Shown here: piece after piece, positions 1 through 7,372 of the stretch
How the letters are laid out: each line of letters starts with the position of its first letter
How positions within the stretch are numbered: position 1 is the stretch's first letter
Assembly: GCA_039190005.1 (NCBI GenBank)
Contig: JBCCYM010000038.1
Span: 1-18,295 of the forward strand
Length of the DNA: 18,295 nucleotides
Direction: 5' to 3'
From: JBCCYM01 sp039190005
GTDB lineage: Bacteria > Pseudomonadota > Gammaproteobacteria > UBA12402
Position numbers and translations under genes: made by a program
Notes under the pieces: generated by a model
What the model saw: only the letters and a program-made list of their open reading frames with translations
Told to the model about the DNA's origin: nothing
Database searches by the model: none

Positions 1-259
1 ATACTTATAAAAGTTATGTGTTTAATGCAGATATTAAAAAATATTACATTGTAAATGCAAATAAAAAGAGAGAACTTAATTTTAATCTTTTTAAAATTAA
101 AAAAACAGTAATTTGTCAACAGTCTAGTAAAACACCTAAGCAAAAGTTCTGATTATGTTCTATAATGCAACATTAAAGGGCTCAAGATTTGACTCACCAA
201 GAATCAAAATAATGCTACTTCTTGGGAAACAATTAATATAAAAAAAGAAGGTATCAAAA
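1..259. other. AT-rich intergenic leader, no gene seen
   Basis: This stretch is very rich in A/T homopolymer runs and holds no convincing ORF. Two weak promoter-like signals point at the small secreted-protein gene that follows: a TATAAT at 161-166 without a good -35 partner, and a TTGACT at 189-194 without a good -10. Neither is strong enough to call a start of transcription. Confidence 0.4.
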
Positions 260-469
260 ATGAAAATCATTATTAATACACTATCACTTAGTTTTTTATT
301 GGTATATTTTGCGGGCATGCCATCTTTTGCTGCTTTTCCAACCGCTGTTAATGGTCATAATACGGTAGCAAACTGTAATTCTGGCAATTATGAGGTTACA
401 GATGCCGGGGCAGTCATCTGTTCTGACAATGTTAGTGACGATAAAACAGCTGATGACGATGATTATTGA
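260..469 (+). CDS. small secreted protein with acidic tail, unknown function
   Basis: The 69-residue product starts with a textbook signal peptide: Lys at position 2, a hydrophobic run to about residue 20, and a likely cleavage site after SFA near residue 24. The predicted mature protein is about 45 residues. It has two cysteines (in ANCNSG and VICSD) that could form one disulphide in the periplasm, and ends in an Asp-rich tail. A good Shine-Dalgarno (AGAAGG, 246-251) sits 8 nt before the ATG, which supports this start. I do not recognise a family. It faces rsmE tail to tail with about 50 nt between the stops. It could be a small exported or periplasmic factor; no function is claimed. Confidence 0.6.
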   Translation: MKIIINTLSLSFLLVYFAGMPSFAAFPTAVNGHNTVANCNSGNYEVTDAGAVICSDNVSDDKTADDDDY

Positions 470-520
470 TAATCAATAAATTGTCCAAAATGAAGCAAAG
501 GGCGGTATTATTTATATCGC

Positions 521-1255
521 TTAAAAATCCCCCCAACGCAATTGCAAGCAAGCAAGCGCGGTTAAGGCAGCGGTTTCAGTGCGCAGGATTCGACAACCAA
601 ATTGTACGGCGCGATAATGATGTTGTCGCGCCAAATCAATTTCAGTCGCGTTCAAACCACCTTCTGAGCCGATTAACAAACTGATTCGTTTGGGTTGCTC
701 GCTTGTTTGCAGCCGCGATATTTTTTCCGTGGCTTGATGATGTAATACTAATTTTAATTCCGCTTGATCAGTGGTCACCGCTTCAGAAAAATCGATCGGC
801 ATAGTCACCACGGGAATCCGATTGCGACCACATTGTTCACAAGCGTGATTGACAATCGCTTGCCAATGCGCTTGCTTTTTGCTGCGATTATCACGATTAA
901 AGCGTATATTACAACGATTTGTGATAATGGGAATAATTTTACGCGCGCCCAGTTCAGTCGATTTTTGCATCACCCAATCCATGCGTTCACCTTTGGCTAT
1001 GGCGTGTAGCAAAGTAATTTCCAGAGGTGATTCGCTACCTTTTGACAAAAACTGATCAATTTTGACCAGAACTTTGTGCCGTTCAATGTCGATAATACGC
1101 GCGGTAAATTCGCCACCGCGACCATTAAACAGAATTAACTCGGCATTCTTTTTAAGCCGAAGCACATGCAGGACATAATGGACGGCTTGCTGATGCAAAC
1201 TGACAACATCGCCGCTGTGTAAACGGCTTTCATGATACAGTCGCGGAATACGCAT
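521..1255 (-). CDS. rsmE: 16S rRNA m3U1498 methyltransferase RsmE
   Basis: RsmE methylates N3 of U1498 in 16S rRNA of the assembled 30S subunit, using S-adenosylmethionine. The 244-residue protein matches the usual family length. An N-terminal PUA-like part (about residues 1-70, with MRIPRLY and the VLRLKKN stretch) is followed by a SPOUT knot domain. Family motifs are visible: KGERMDWVMQKSTELG near residue 90-105, LLIGSEGG near 195, and RILRTETAALTAL near the C-terminus, the last two forming the knotted SAM pocket. It starts 13 nt after the metK stop. The Shine-Dalgarno AGGA overlaps that region, so the two genes are almost certainly co-transcribed. The pairing is logical because MetK makes the cofactor RsmE uses. 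Confidence 0.96.
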   Translation of the reverse strand: MRIPRLYHESRLHSGDVVSLHQQAVHYVLHVLRLKKNAELILFNGRGGEFTARIIDIERHKVLVKIDQFLSKGSESPLEITLLHAIAKGERMDWVMQKSTELGARKIIPIITNRCNIRFNRDNRSKKQAHWQAIVNHACEQCGRNRIPVVTMPIDFSEAVTTDQAELKLVLHHQATEKISRLQTSEQPKRISLLIGSEGGLNATEIDLARQHHYRAVQFGCRILRTETAALTALACLQLRWGDF

Positions 1256-1268
1256 GGCGTATTAATCC

Positions 1269-2432
1269 TTAAACTTTTAGACCAGCCGCGTCCCGTAAAA
1301 GATCTGCTTTATCCGTGGCTTCCCAGCTGAAACGCGCGTCTTCACGACCAAAGTGGCCATAGCTCGCTGTAGGCCTATAAACCGGTCGCAATAAATCAAG
1401 TTGATCAATAATTTCTCGCGGTTTTAGCGGGAAATGCTCCATAATCAATTGAGACAAGCGCTGTTCTTCAATTTTACCGGTGCCAAAGGTATTGACAGTA
1501 ATGGAAACCGGCTTGGCGACACCAATCGCGTAAGCGATTTGTATTTCACAACAATTGGCTAAACCGGCGGCAACAATATTTTTGGCGGCATAACGCGCCG
1601 CGTAAGCGGCTGAACGATCGACTTTGCTCGGATCTTTGCCGGAAAAAGCGCCACCACCATGACGCGCCATACCGCCATAGGTATCGACAATAATTTTACG
1701 ACCAGTCACACCGCAATCACTCACTGGACCACCAATGACAAACCGCCCAGTCGGATTAATAAAAAATTTGGTATCTTTATGCAAATAATGCTCCGGCAAC
1801 ACCGGTTTAATGATGGTGTCAATAATCGCCTCGCGTAAATCCTCATACGAAATATTGTCATTATGCTGGGTTGACAACACAACAGCATCAATAGCGATAG
1901 GTCGCAAACCTTCATAGCGAAACGTGACCTGACTTTTAGCGTCCGGACATAACCAAGGCAAACTACCATCCTTACGCAATTTACTCTGTCTTTGCACCAA
2001 ACGATGCGCGTAGGTAATTGGCGCTGGCATCAATACATCAGTTTCATTGGAAGCGTAACCGAATACTAAACCTTGATCGCCCGCGCCTTGTTCATGTTCT
2101 GGCGTGCTATCCACACCACGGGCGATATCGGGAGATTGCTTACCAATGGCTGATAACACCGCGCAGGAACGGTAGTCAAAACCAAGATCAGAGTGATTGT
2201 AGCCAATATCACCAATCACCTCGCGCGCTATTTTTTCAATATCAACCCAGGCGGTTGTGGTGATTTCCCCACCAATTAAAACCATGCCAGTTGTCACCAT
2301 TGTTTCACAGGCAACCCGGGCGTGTTTATCTTGCGCGAGAATCGCGTCAAGGACGGCATCAGAGATTTGGTCAGCAACTTTGTCGGGATGTCCTTCAGAT
2401 ACTGATTCAGATGTAAAAATAACTGTATTCAT
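1269..2432 (-). CDS. metK: S-adenosylmethionine synthetase MetK
   Basis: MetK condenses methionine and ATP to S-adenosylmethionine in the cytoplasm, releasing phosphate and diphosphate. The 387-residue protein is very close to the E. coli enzyme (384 residues). The N-terminal FTSESVSEGHPDK motif carries the ATP-binding His15 and metal-binding Asp17. Signature 1, GAGDQGLVFGYA, lies near residue 117 and signature 2, GGGAFSGKDPSKVDRS, near 260. The C-terminal FGREDARFSWE and KADLLRDAAGL stretches are also typical. It is the first gene of a metK-rsmE unit. The upstream gap to tadA is about 100 nt and contains a TATAAT-like -10, but no riboswitch that I can recognise. The Shine-Dalgarno is weak. 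The start was chosen by alignment with known MetK N-termini. Confidence 0.98.
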   Translation of the reverse strand: MNTVIFTSESVSEGHPDKVADQISDAVLDAILAQDKHARVACETMVTTGMVLIGGEITTTAWVDIEKIAREVIGDIGYNHSDLGFDYRSCAVLSAIGKQSPDIARGVDSTPEHEQGAGDQGLVFGYASNETDVLMPAPITYAHRLVQRQSKLRKDGSLPWLCPDAKSQVTFRYEGLRPIAIDAVVLSTQHNDNISYEDLREAIIDTIIKPVLPEHYLHKDTKFFINPTGRFVIGGPVSDCGVTGRKIIVDTYGGMARHGGGAFSGKDPSKVDRSAAYAARYAAKNIVAAGLANCCEIQIAYAIGVAKPVSITVNTFGTGKIEEQRLSQLIMEHFPLKPREIIDQLDLLRPVYRPTASYGHFGREDARFSWEATDKADLLRDAAGLKV

Positions 2433-2452
2433 GTTCGATCGATTAAGTAAAA

Positions 2453-2458
2453 ATTATA
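2453..2458 (-). promoter_or_regulatory. candidate -10 box of metK promoter
   Basis: Read on the minus strand this is TATAAT, about 20 nt before the metK ATG, in the 101-nt gap after tadA. No convincing -35 hexamer stands 16-18 nt upstream, so the call rests on the -10 match and position alone. Confidence 0.3.
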
Positions 2459-2533
2459 ATAAAAACTGATGTATAGATAATAACGAAAGTCTACAGGTAG
2501 TTCAAATAGAAACTCAACTTAATAGTATGATGC

Positions 2534-3007
2534 TTATCTATCTGACATCCGTCGCTGGCGAAAGAATTGACGCAATAAATCACCACATGCTTGTTCTAAT
2601 AAACCGCCACTGTATTCAACGCTATGGTTATTATCCGGACGCGTGATAATATTCATGATACTGCCACAAGCACCGGTTTTCGGATCGTTAGCGCCAAAAA
2701 TCAAACGTTTTACGCGCGCGTGAATGATGGCGGCCGCGCACATGGCACAAGGTTCCAGCGTGACATAGAGTGTTGTGTCTAATAAGCGATAATTCTGTAA
2801 TTTTTGACCAGCTTGGCGTAAAACCTGTATTTCCGCGTGCGCTGTTGGATCACATAAGCCTATCGGTTGATTATGCGCTTCGGCAATAACACCATCATCA
2901 TTAACTAATAAAGCGGCAACAGGCACCTCATTTTCTTGTGCCGCGATTTGTGCCAAAGCCATTGCCCGACGCATGTAATGATAATCTTGTTCAGAGAATT
3001 CAGACAT
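2534..3007 (-). CDS. tadA: tRNA-specific adenosine deaminase TadA
   Basis: TadA deaminates adenosine 34 to inosine in the anticodon wobble position of tRNA-Arg(ACG), as a zinc-dependent homodimer. The 157-residue protein carries the cytidine/deoxycytidylate deaminase zinc site in order: HAE at residues 57-59 (His ligand and catalytic Glu) and PCAMC at 86-90 (two Cys ligands). The NEVPVAA stretch before it and the FGANDPKTGACGS stretch after it are typical of TadA rather than of nucleoside deaminases. It starts 16 nt after the glpK stop, so it is probably the second gene of a glpK-tadA transcript; that pairing looks coincidental. Its Shine-Dalgarno is weak (AGTAAG-like). Confidence 0.96.
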   Translation of the reverse strand: MSEFSEQDYHYMRRAMALAQIAAQENEVPVAALLVNDDGVIAEAHNQPIGLCDPTAHAEIQVLRQAGQKLQNYRLLDTTLYVTLEPCAMCAAAIIHARVKRLIFGANDPKTGACGSIMNIITRPDNNHSVEYSGGLLEQACGDLLRQFFRQRRMSDR

Positions 3008-3023
3008 TCGCTTACTGTGATTT

Positions 3024-4505
3024 TTAGGTTAATACGTATTTTTTAATCAGCTCACACCACTGCTGATAGTGTTGTTGCCGTTGCTGTTTCAGCATATTAG
3101 ATGTAAAACAGTTAGCCACTTGCCACAGTTGTGTTAACTCATCCATAGATGCGTAGCATTGACAATGCAAACCGGCAAGAAACGCGGCACCCAAGGCGGT
3201 TGTTTCTGAATAAGCGCAACATTTGACATCCATACCGATAATATCGGCTAAAAACTGCATCAGCCAATTATTTTTGATCATACCACCGTCAACATGCAAG
3301 GCGTCCGGCAAAACAGCGCCGTCATCCATCATGGTCCGCAATAAATCAAATGTCTGATAGACAATCGCTTCCAAACCGGCGCGGGCGATATGGGCGGCAT
3401 TGGTATTGCGCGTCATGCCGATAATTGCCGCTTTCGCTTCAGTCCGCCAATAAGGCGCGCCTAAACCGGTAAAAGCCGGTATTAAATACACACCACCATT
3501 GTCGGATAATTGACTGGCTAAACGTTCTGATTCTTGCGCTGATTTGATAACACCCAGCTGATGTTGCAACCAATCAACAATAGCCCCGGCCATAAAAATA
3601 CTGCCTTCCAAGGCGTAACTTATTTTACCGTTGATACGGTACGCGATTGTTGACAATAGCTTATTTCGTGACAGCATGATTTGATCGCCGGTATTCAATA
3701 ACATAAAACAACCGGTGCCATAGGTGCTTTTCATTAATCCGGGCGAAAAGCAAGTTTGACCAAACAATGCCGCCTGCTGATCACCCGCCATGGCGGTAAT
3801 TGGAATTGACACGCCAAGCAATGATGGATCGGTCATGCCAAAATCAAAGCAATTGTCTTTGACCTGTGGCAACAACGCTGGTGGAATATTAAACAAGGCA
3901 AGTAAATCATCATCCCATTGTTGGGTGTTAATATTATATAATAAGGTACGTGAGGCGTTGGTGACATCGGTATAGTGCGATTGACCATTGCTTAAACGCC
4001 ATAATAAAAATGTGTCCACTGTGCCAAACGCTAATTCACCATTTTCAGCGCGTCGTCTGGCGCCATCAACATTGTCTAATAGCCAGGCAATTTTGCTGGC
4101 AGAAAAATAAGGATTAAGCAACAGCCCTGTTTTTTGTTGAATCGTCGATTCGTACTGTAATCGTTGCTGACAATAGTCACTGGTACGTCTATCCTGCCAA
4201 ACAATTGCTGGATAAATCGATTCACCAGTTTCGCGATCCCAAATCAATGTGGTTTCCCGTTGATTACTGATACCAATGGCAACAATATCCTGAGCTTGTA
4301 TATTTGCTATTTCAACGACCTCTCGCATGGTTCGCAATACCGTTTGCCATATTGCCTCTGGATCATGTTCAACTCGATCGGGGTTTGGAAATGATTGCGG
4401 TAATGCTTGTTGCGATTTGGCCACCAGCCGTGCTTTTTGGTCAAATAAAATGCAGCGACTGGAGCTGGTGCCTTGGTCAATGGCTAAGATGTACTGATTT
4501 GGCAT
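3024..4505 (-). CDS. glpK: glycerol kinase GlpK
   Basis: GlpK phosphorylates glycerol to sn-glycerol-3-phosphate with ATP, trapping it in the cell. The 493-residue product is within the normal family size (E. coli about 502). It shows the FGGY-kinase layout: N-terminal phosphate-binding DQGTSSSR (residues 10-17), the GISNQRETT segment of the glycerol site, VWQDRRT, then the C-terminal domain with MAGDQQAALFGQ, YGTGCFMLLNTG and GLGAPYW, and the adenosine-site HVDGGMIKNNWLMQF. It is divergent from glpD, which oxidises its product, so the two form a glycerol catabolic pair. No glpF facilitator or glpR repressor gene lies in the window. A weak GAG Shine-Dalgarno precedes the ATG after an A-rich run. 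Confidence 0.97.
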   Translation of the reverse strand: MPNQYILAIDQGTSSSRCILFDQKARLVAKSQQALPQSFPNPDRVEHDPEAIWQTVLRTMREVVEIANIQAQDIVAIGISNQRETTLIWDRETGESIYPAIVWQDRRTSDYCQQRLQYESTIQQKTGLLLNPYFSASKIAWLLDNVDGARRRAENGELAFGTVDTFLLWRLSNGQSHYTDVTNASRTLLYNINTQQWDDDLLALFNIPPALLPQVKDNCFDFGMTDPSLLGVSIPITAMAGDQQAALFGQTCFSPGLMKSTYGTGCFMLLNTGDQIMLSRNKLLSTIAYRINGKISYALEGSIFMAGAIVDWLQHQLGVIKSAQESERLASQLSDNGGVYLIPAFTGLGAPYWRTEAKAAIIGMTRNTNAAHIARAGLEAIVYQTFDLLRTMMDDGAVLPDALHVDGGMIKNNWLMQFLADIIGMDVKCCAYSETTALGAAFLAGLHCQCYASMDELTQLWQVANCFTSNMLKQQRQQHYQQWCELIKKYVLT

Positions 4506-4530
4506 TTTTTTTATCTCATGTTAAACAACT

Positions 4531-4560
4531 CGGTCACAAGTGACGGAGATTTTTTACTTT
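4531..4560. repeat. short dispersed repeat CGGTCACAAG box, copy 1
   Basis: The sequence CGGTCACAAGTGACGGAG followed by ATTTTTTACTTT begins 26 nt upstream of the glpK start. It contains a small palindrome GTCAC-AA-GTGAC. A near copy (CGGTCACAAGCGACTGAGATT) lies at 13475-13500 after the trehalase gene, and the GAGATTTTTTACTTT half recurs at 13559-13573. On the glpK-sense strand it falls in the 5' leader. Function is unknown: it may be an operator-like site or a small dispersed repeat. Confidence 0.4.
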
Positions 4561-4695
4561 TACTTTAAAATAACTCCAACTTAATTTAAAATGTAATAGG
4601 TATACTAAATTTAGCAAAATATCCTTGAGAAAAACAGTATTTAGCAATGTCTCAGTTTGGTTTTTTAATTTGCGGTCATTCTTATTTCTCTCCCG

Positions 4696-4816
4696 TCATT
4701 CCCGCGCAGGCGGGACCCTTCGACAAGCTCAGGGTAAAATCCAGGAGAAAAATGTGTATGGCTGTAGTTTTTTCTCCAGATTGTACCCTGAACTTGTCGA
4801 AGGGTCGCAGGAATGA
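4696..4816. repeat. composite palindromic repeat element (REP/MITE-like) ahead of glpD
   Basis: About 121 bp fold into one long nested palindrome. The outer arms are TCATTCC (4696-4702) and GGAATGA (4810-4816). The middle arms are 4716-4736 and 4784-4804, 21 bp with one mismatch, built on the motif CCCTTCGACAAGCTCAGGG. The inner arms are GGAGAAAAA (4744-4752) and TTTTTCTCC (4769-4777). A nested GC-rich dyad CCCGCGCAGGCGGG sits in the left part. The core matches the element at 9161-9218, and the GTCGAAGGG arms match the cluster at 13585-13687. Its right end contains the Shine-Dalgarno and the first ATG codons of glpD. It encodes no protein and looks like a non-autonomous mobile or REP-type repeat. 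Confidence 0.75.
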
Positions 4817-4821
4817 TGAAA

Positions 4822-6306
4822 ATGGAATATGATCTCTGCATTATCGGTGGTGGCATAAACGGCTGCGGTATCGCTCGCGATGCCGCTGGCCGTGGTTTAT
4901 CGGTATTGTTATGCGAACAATACGATTTGGCAAACGGTACCTCTTCAAACAGCAGCAAACTCATTCATGGCGGTTTGCGTTATCTCGAACAATATCAATT
5001 CAGTCTGGTACGCGAATCCTTAAAAGAACGCGAGGCTTTAATTGAAATCGCACCACATCTTATTCGCGAAATGCGTTTTGTTTTACCTTATGAAAAACAT
5101 TTACGTCCACAGTGGCTATTAAGGTCGGGGCTATTCATTTACGACCATTTAGCGCGACGCAAACAAATCAAAGGTTCTAAGCGTGTTAATTTGCGCAAAA
5201 CAATTTACGGCACGACATTAAAACAACAATTCAAAACCGGTTTTATCTATTCTGATTGCTGGGTAGACGACGCAAGATTAGTCATTACCAACGCCTTGTC
5301 GGCAAAATCTTTAGGCGCTGATATTAAAACACGGACACGTTGTATTGCCGCGACAGAACAGCAGAACCACTGGTATGTCACACTTCAATGTGCTGACCGG
5401 CAGGAAACTGTCAAAGCCAAAGTACTTATCAATGCCAGTGGTCCTTGGATAGAACAAACCATCAAGCAAGTGATAGGTAAACCCAGTCGATATAGCGCGA
5501 AATTAGTAAAAGGCAGTCATATTGTCGTACCACAGCTTTATCAAGGCGACCATGCCTATATTTTGCAGCATACAGACAATCGTATTGTATTTGTCATCCC
5601 TTTTGAAGAAAACCTGACCTTAATCGGCACGACTGAAGAATTATTTACCGCCGATCCCATCACTGCGGAAATTTCCGCTGAAGAAATTGATTATCTGTGC
5701 GAAATAACCAATCATTATTTCACTGATAAAATTACTGCTGAAGATGTTATTTGGCACTACGCCGGTGTCCGTCCTTTATATGATGACGGTAGTGGCGCTG
5801 ATTTATCCGGCAGTTCTCGTGGTTATTTGCTTGATTATCATGATCAACCTTGTCCTTTATTAAACATTTTTGGCGGCAAAATCACCACCTATCGCCAGCT
5901 TGCTGAACATGTATTGGCAAAACTCAAAGCGATTTTTCCAACAATGACAGCGTCATGGACAGCCAAAACGCCATTAGCAGGCGGTGATCTTGATGGCAAC
6001 ACGGTGGAACAATACGGTCTGATGCTCAAGCAACGTTACCATTGGCTACCGGATAAATTACGCCATCGTTATTTTTTGCAATACGGCAGCAACATCACCA
6101 CTCTTTTAGACAACTGCCGGCAAATGTCAGATTTAGGTCGCCGCTTCGCGGCGGACTTATATGAACAGGAAGTGTGTTATCTTATTAACTATGAATGGGC
6201 AAAAACAGTTGACGATATACTCTGGCGCCGCAGCAAATTAGGTTTGCGATTTGACACGCGAGCAAAAAATGAATTGCGGTTGTTTCTTGACAATTATCAA
6301 ACCTAA
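4822..6306 (+). CDS. glpD: aerobic glycerol-3-phosphate dehydrogenase GlpD
   Basis: GlpD is a membrane-associated FAD enzyme that oxidises sn-glycerol-3-phosphate to dihydroxyacetone phosphate and passes electrons to quinone. The N-terminal YDLCIIGGGINGCGIARDAAGRG is the FAD-binding dinucleotide fold, followed by TSSNSSKLIHGGLRYLE. YSDCWVDDARL, LVKGSHIVVP, RIVFVIPFEENLTLIGTTE, YAGVRPLYDD and FGGKITTYRQLAEH are all GlpD landmarks. The length of about 494 matches E. coli (501). Three in-frame ATGs occur at 4813, 4816 and 4822. I prefer 4822 because AGGA (4809-4812) stands 9 nt before it; a start at 4813 would use GAAGGG (4799-4804). Both signals lie inside the palindromic repeat. The stop overlaps the convergent DUF2147 stop by 4 nt. 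Confidence 0.96.
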   Translation: MEYDLCIIGGGINGCGIARDAAGRGLSVLLCEQYDLANGTSSNSSKLIHGGLRYLEQYQFSLVRESLKEREALIEIAPHLIREMRFVLPYEKHLRPQWLLRSGLFIYDHLARRKQIKGSKRVNLRKTIYGTTLKQQFKTGFIYSDCWVDDARLVITNALSAKSLGADIKTRTRCIAATEQQNHWYVTLQCADRQETVKAKVLINASGPWIEQTIKQVIGKPSRYSAKLVKGSHIVVPQLYQGDHAYILQHTDNRIVFVIPFEENLTLIGTTEELFTADPITAEISAEEIDYLCEITNHYFTDKITAEDVIWHYAGVRPLYDDGSGADLSGSSRGYLLDYHDQPCPLLNIFGGKITTYRQLAEHVLAKLKAIFPTMTASWTAKTPLAGGDLDGNTVEQYGLMLKQRYHWLPDKLRHRYFLQYGSNITTLLDNCRQMSDLGRRFAADLYEQEVCYLINYEWAKTVDDILWRRSKLGLRFDTRAKNELRLFLDNYQT

Positions 6307-6815
6307 CTGTCAGCTGATGTTGATGAATCATTTGTCTCTTTAAAATTTACCGCGCGCGGCCAAATTTTTGTCACACCAAACATGCCAATATGTCCTCGCA
6401 CACTTAATGCTTTCCCGTCTTGGGTTAAGCTAACAGTACAACTATATGTTTTACCCGTTTTAGGATTAAGTATCTTACCACCACGCCATTTTCCTTTTTC
6501 CTTTTTTAAATTCCAAAAAATAGGCAAACCAATAAACTTAGCGTTACGCAATTCTCCTTTACAATGCTGGCAATAAGTGACCGGCGGTTTGCCATTAATA
6601 GGATACATTTTAACAATGTTGGCATAGAGTTTATTATTTTTGATATAGACTTTAACAACAGCGCTAGGCTTGTTTGATCCTTTCGCCGGAATTTGCCAAT
6701 AACCTGTTACCTCTGTATTTGATTGTTTTGCCGATGTTACCGCAAAGGTATTATCGCAACCGCTGATGATAAAAATAGATAACAACAACAAAATAATTTT
6801 TTTCAAACTGATCAT
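6303..6815 (-). CDS. DUF2147-family lipoprotein
   Basis: The 170-residue product begins with a lipoprotein signal: two lysines, a hydrophobic run, then the lipobox ISGC with Cys20 as the lipidation site. The +2 residue is Asp, which in enterobacteria would favour inner-membrane retention by avoiding the Lol pathway; this is known for E. coli and inferred here. The body matches DUF2147: GYWQIP, SAVVKVYIKNNKLYANIV, a YCQHCKG pair of cysteines, KWRGGKILNPKTGKTYSC, and VRGHIGMFGVTKIWPR. The molecular function of the family is not established. A GGAG Shine-Dalgarno (complement of 6822-6825) precedes the ATG. The gene is divergent from the histone-like gene across a curved-DNA-like region, and tail to tail with glpD. 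Confidence 0.85.
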   Translation of the reverse strand: MISLKKIILLLLSIFIISGCDNTFAVTSAKQSNTEVTGYWQIPAKGSNKPSAVVKVYIKNNKLYANIVKMYPINGKPPVTYCQHCKGELRNAKFIGLPIFWNLKKEKGKWRGGKILNPKTGKTYSCTVSLTQDGKALSVRGHIGMFGVTKIWPRAVNFKETNDSSTSADS

Positions 6816-6829
6816 AATTTACTCCGGTT

Positions 6830-6936
6830 AAAAAATTTATTTTGCATAAAAAAAATCATTTTTACAGTGCAATTGATGTTTTTTTAGCAAAAAATTTAAA
6901 AAAAACAGATTTTTTTGGCAAAAAAACATTTTTTTA
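6830..6936. promoter_or_regulatory. helically phased A/T tracts, probable intrinsically curved DNA
   Basis: Runs of 5-8 A or T recur at roughly one helical turn. From about 6879 to 6935 six tracts (T 6879-6885, A 6889-6894, A 6898-6905, T 6910-6916, A 6920-6926, T 6929-6935) have centres 9.5-11.5 bp apart, and three more lie upstream (6830-6835, 6848-6855, 6859-6863). Phased A-tracts are known to bend DNA. The block lies between the DUF2147 lipoprotein gene and the H1-like gene, a position where it could shape both promoters. A plausible promoter for the H1-like gene lies just after it: TTGTTA 6938-6943, 16-bp spacer, TATGTT 6960-6965. Confidence 0.55.
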
Positions 6937-6958
6937 TTTGTTATTAGCAAATTTTCTG

Positions 6959-6988
6959 CTATGTTTTTAACTGTTATTAAAAACATAG
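6959..6988 (+). promoter_or_regulatory. perfect 12-bp inverted repeat overlapping the Shine-Dalgarno of the H1-like gene
   Basis: CTATGTTTTTAA (6959-6970) and TTAAAAACATAG (6977-6988) are exact reverse complements around a 6-nt loop CTGTTA. The right arm ends in the first two bases of the Shine-Dalgarno AGGAG (6987-6991), which is 7 nt before the ATG at 6999. If transcribed, the hairpin would partly hide the ribosome binding site. If transcription starts near 6972 from the TATGTT at 6960, only the right arm is transcribed and the dyad would act as a DNA operator instead. Confidence 0.55.
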
Positions 6989-6998
6989 GAGAAATAAC

Positions 6999-7355
6999 AT
7001 GCCACGCGCAACTAAAAAAACAACTGCTAGAAAACCAGCAGCTAAACGTTCAACTGTAAAAAAGAAACCGACTGTAAGAAAATCAAGTGCTGCGACAAAA
7101 ACAGTAACGGATCTTCGTAAAAAACTTGAGGCAGCAAAAAAAGAAATTACTAAGCTCAAAGCTGAAGTAAAAAAACTTAAAGCTAAAAAAGCAACTGCCG
7201 CTAAAAAGAAAACAGCAACAAAAAAGAAAACGGCTACTAAAAAGAAAACAGCTGCCAAAAAGAAAGTAACTACTAAGAAAAAAGTAGCTGCTAAGCGTAA
7301 ACCAGCCGCTAAGAAAAAAGCGACTACTAAGCGCAAAGTAGCTAAAAAAAGATAA
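6999..7355 (+). CDS. histone H1-like nucleoid protein
   Basis: This is a 118-residue, extremely basic protein made mainly of Lys, Ala, Thr and Arg. Residues 1-35 are a basic arm. About 36-67 (VTDLRKKLEAAKKEITKLKAEVKKLKAKK) have clear heptad spacing and should form a helical coiled coil. From about 68 to the end the chain is a low-complexity tail of AAKKKTATKKKT-type repeats, like eukaryotic H1 tails, Chlamydia Hc1/Hc2 and the Coxiella H1-like protein (similar length). It presumably binds and compacts DNA. In Chlamydia and Coxiella such proteins accompany the condensed cell form; a developmental role here is inference. A strong AGGAG precedes the ATG, a dyad overlaps it, and a strong terminator follows. 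The reverse frame also lacks stops, a by-product of the AAR/GCN composition. Confidence 0.85.
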   Translation: MPRATKKTTARKPAAKRSTVKKKPTVRKSSAATKTVTDLRKKLEAAKKEITKLKAEVKKLKAKKATAAKKKTATKKKTATKKKTAAKKKVTTKKKVAAKRKPAAKKKATTKRKVAKKR

Positions 7356-7372
7356 TTTATTATCTAAAACAG

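Noticed and set aside
458..480. TATTGAT-A-ATCAATA dyad at the end of the small secreted-protein gene as terminator
   Set aside because: The stem has no room for a loop and no T run follows; more likely chance in AT-rich DNA.
2433..2533. Possible SAM-sensing riboswitch ahead of metK
   Set aside because: The gap is only about 100 nt, AT-rich, and shows none of the helices or conserved core expected for SAM riboswitch classes.
4625..4964. ORFs on both strands through the glpK-glpD gap (4625-4816 and 4647-4832 plus, 4665-4964 minus)
   Set aside because: They run through the composite palindrome, and the minus one also overlaps the conserved N-terminus of GlpD.
6977..7336. 119-residue minus-strand ORF opposite the H1-like gene, rich in Phe, Leu, Ala and Val
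   Set aside because: It is the exact antisense shadow of AAR/GCN codons. It has no ribosome binding site, and the plus strand has a strong one plus a terminator.
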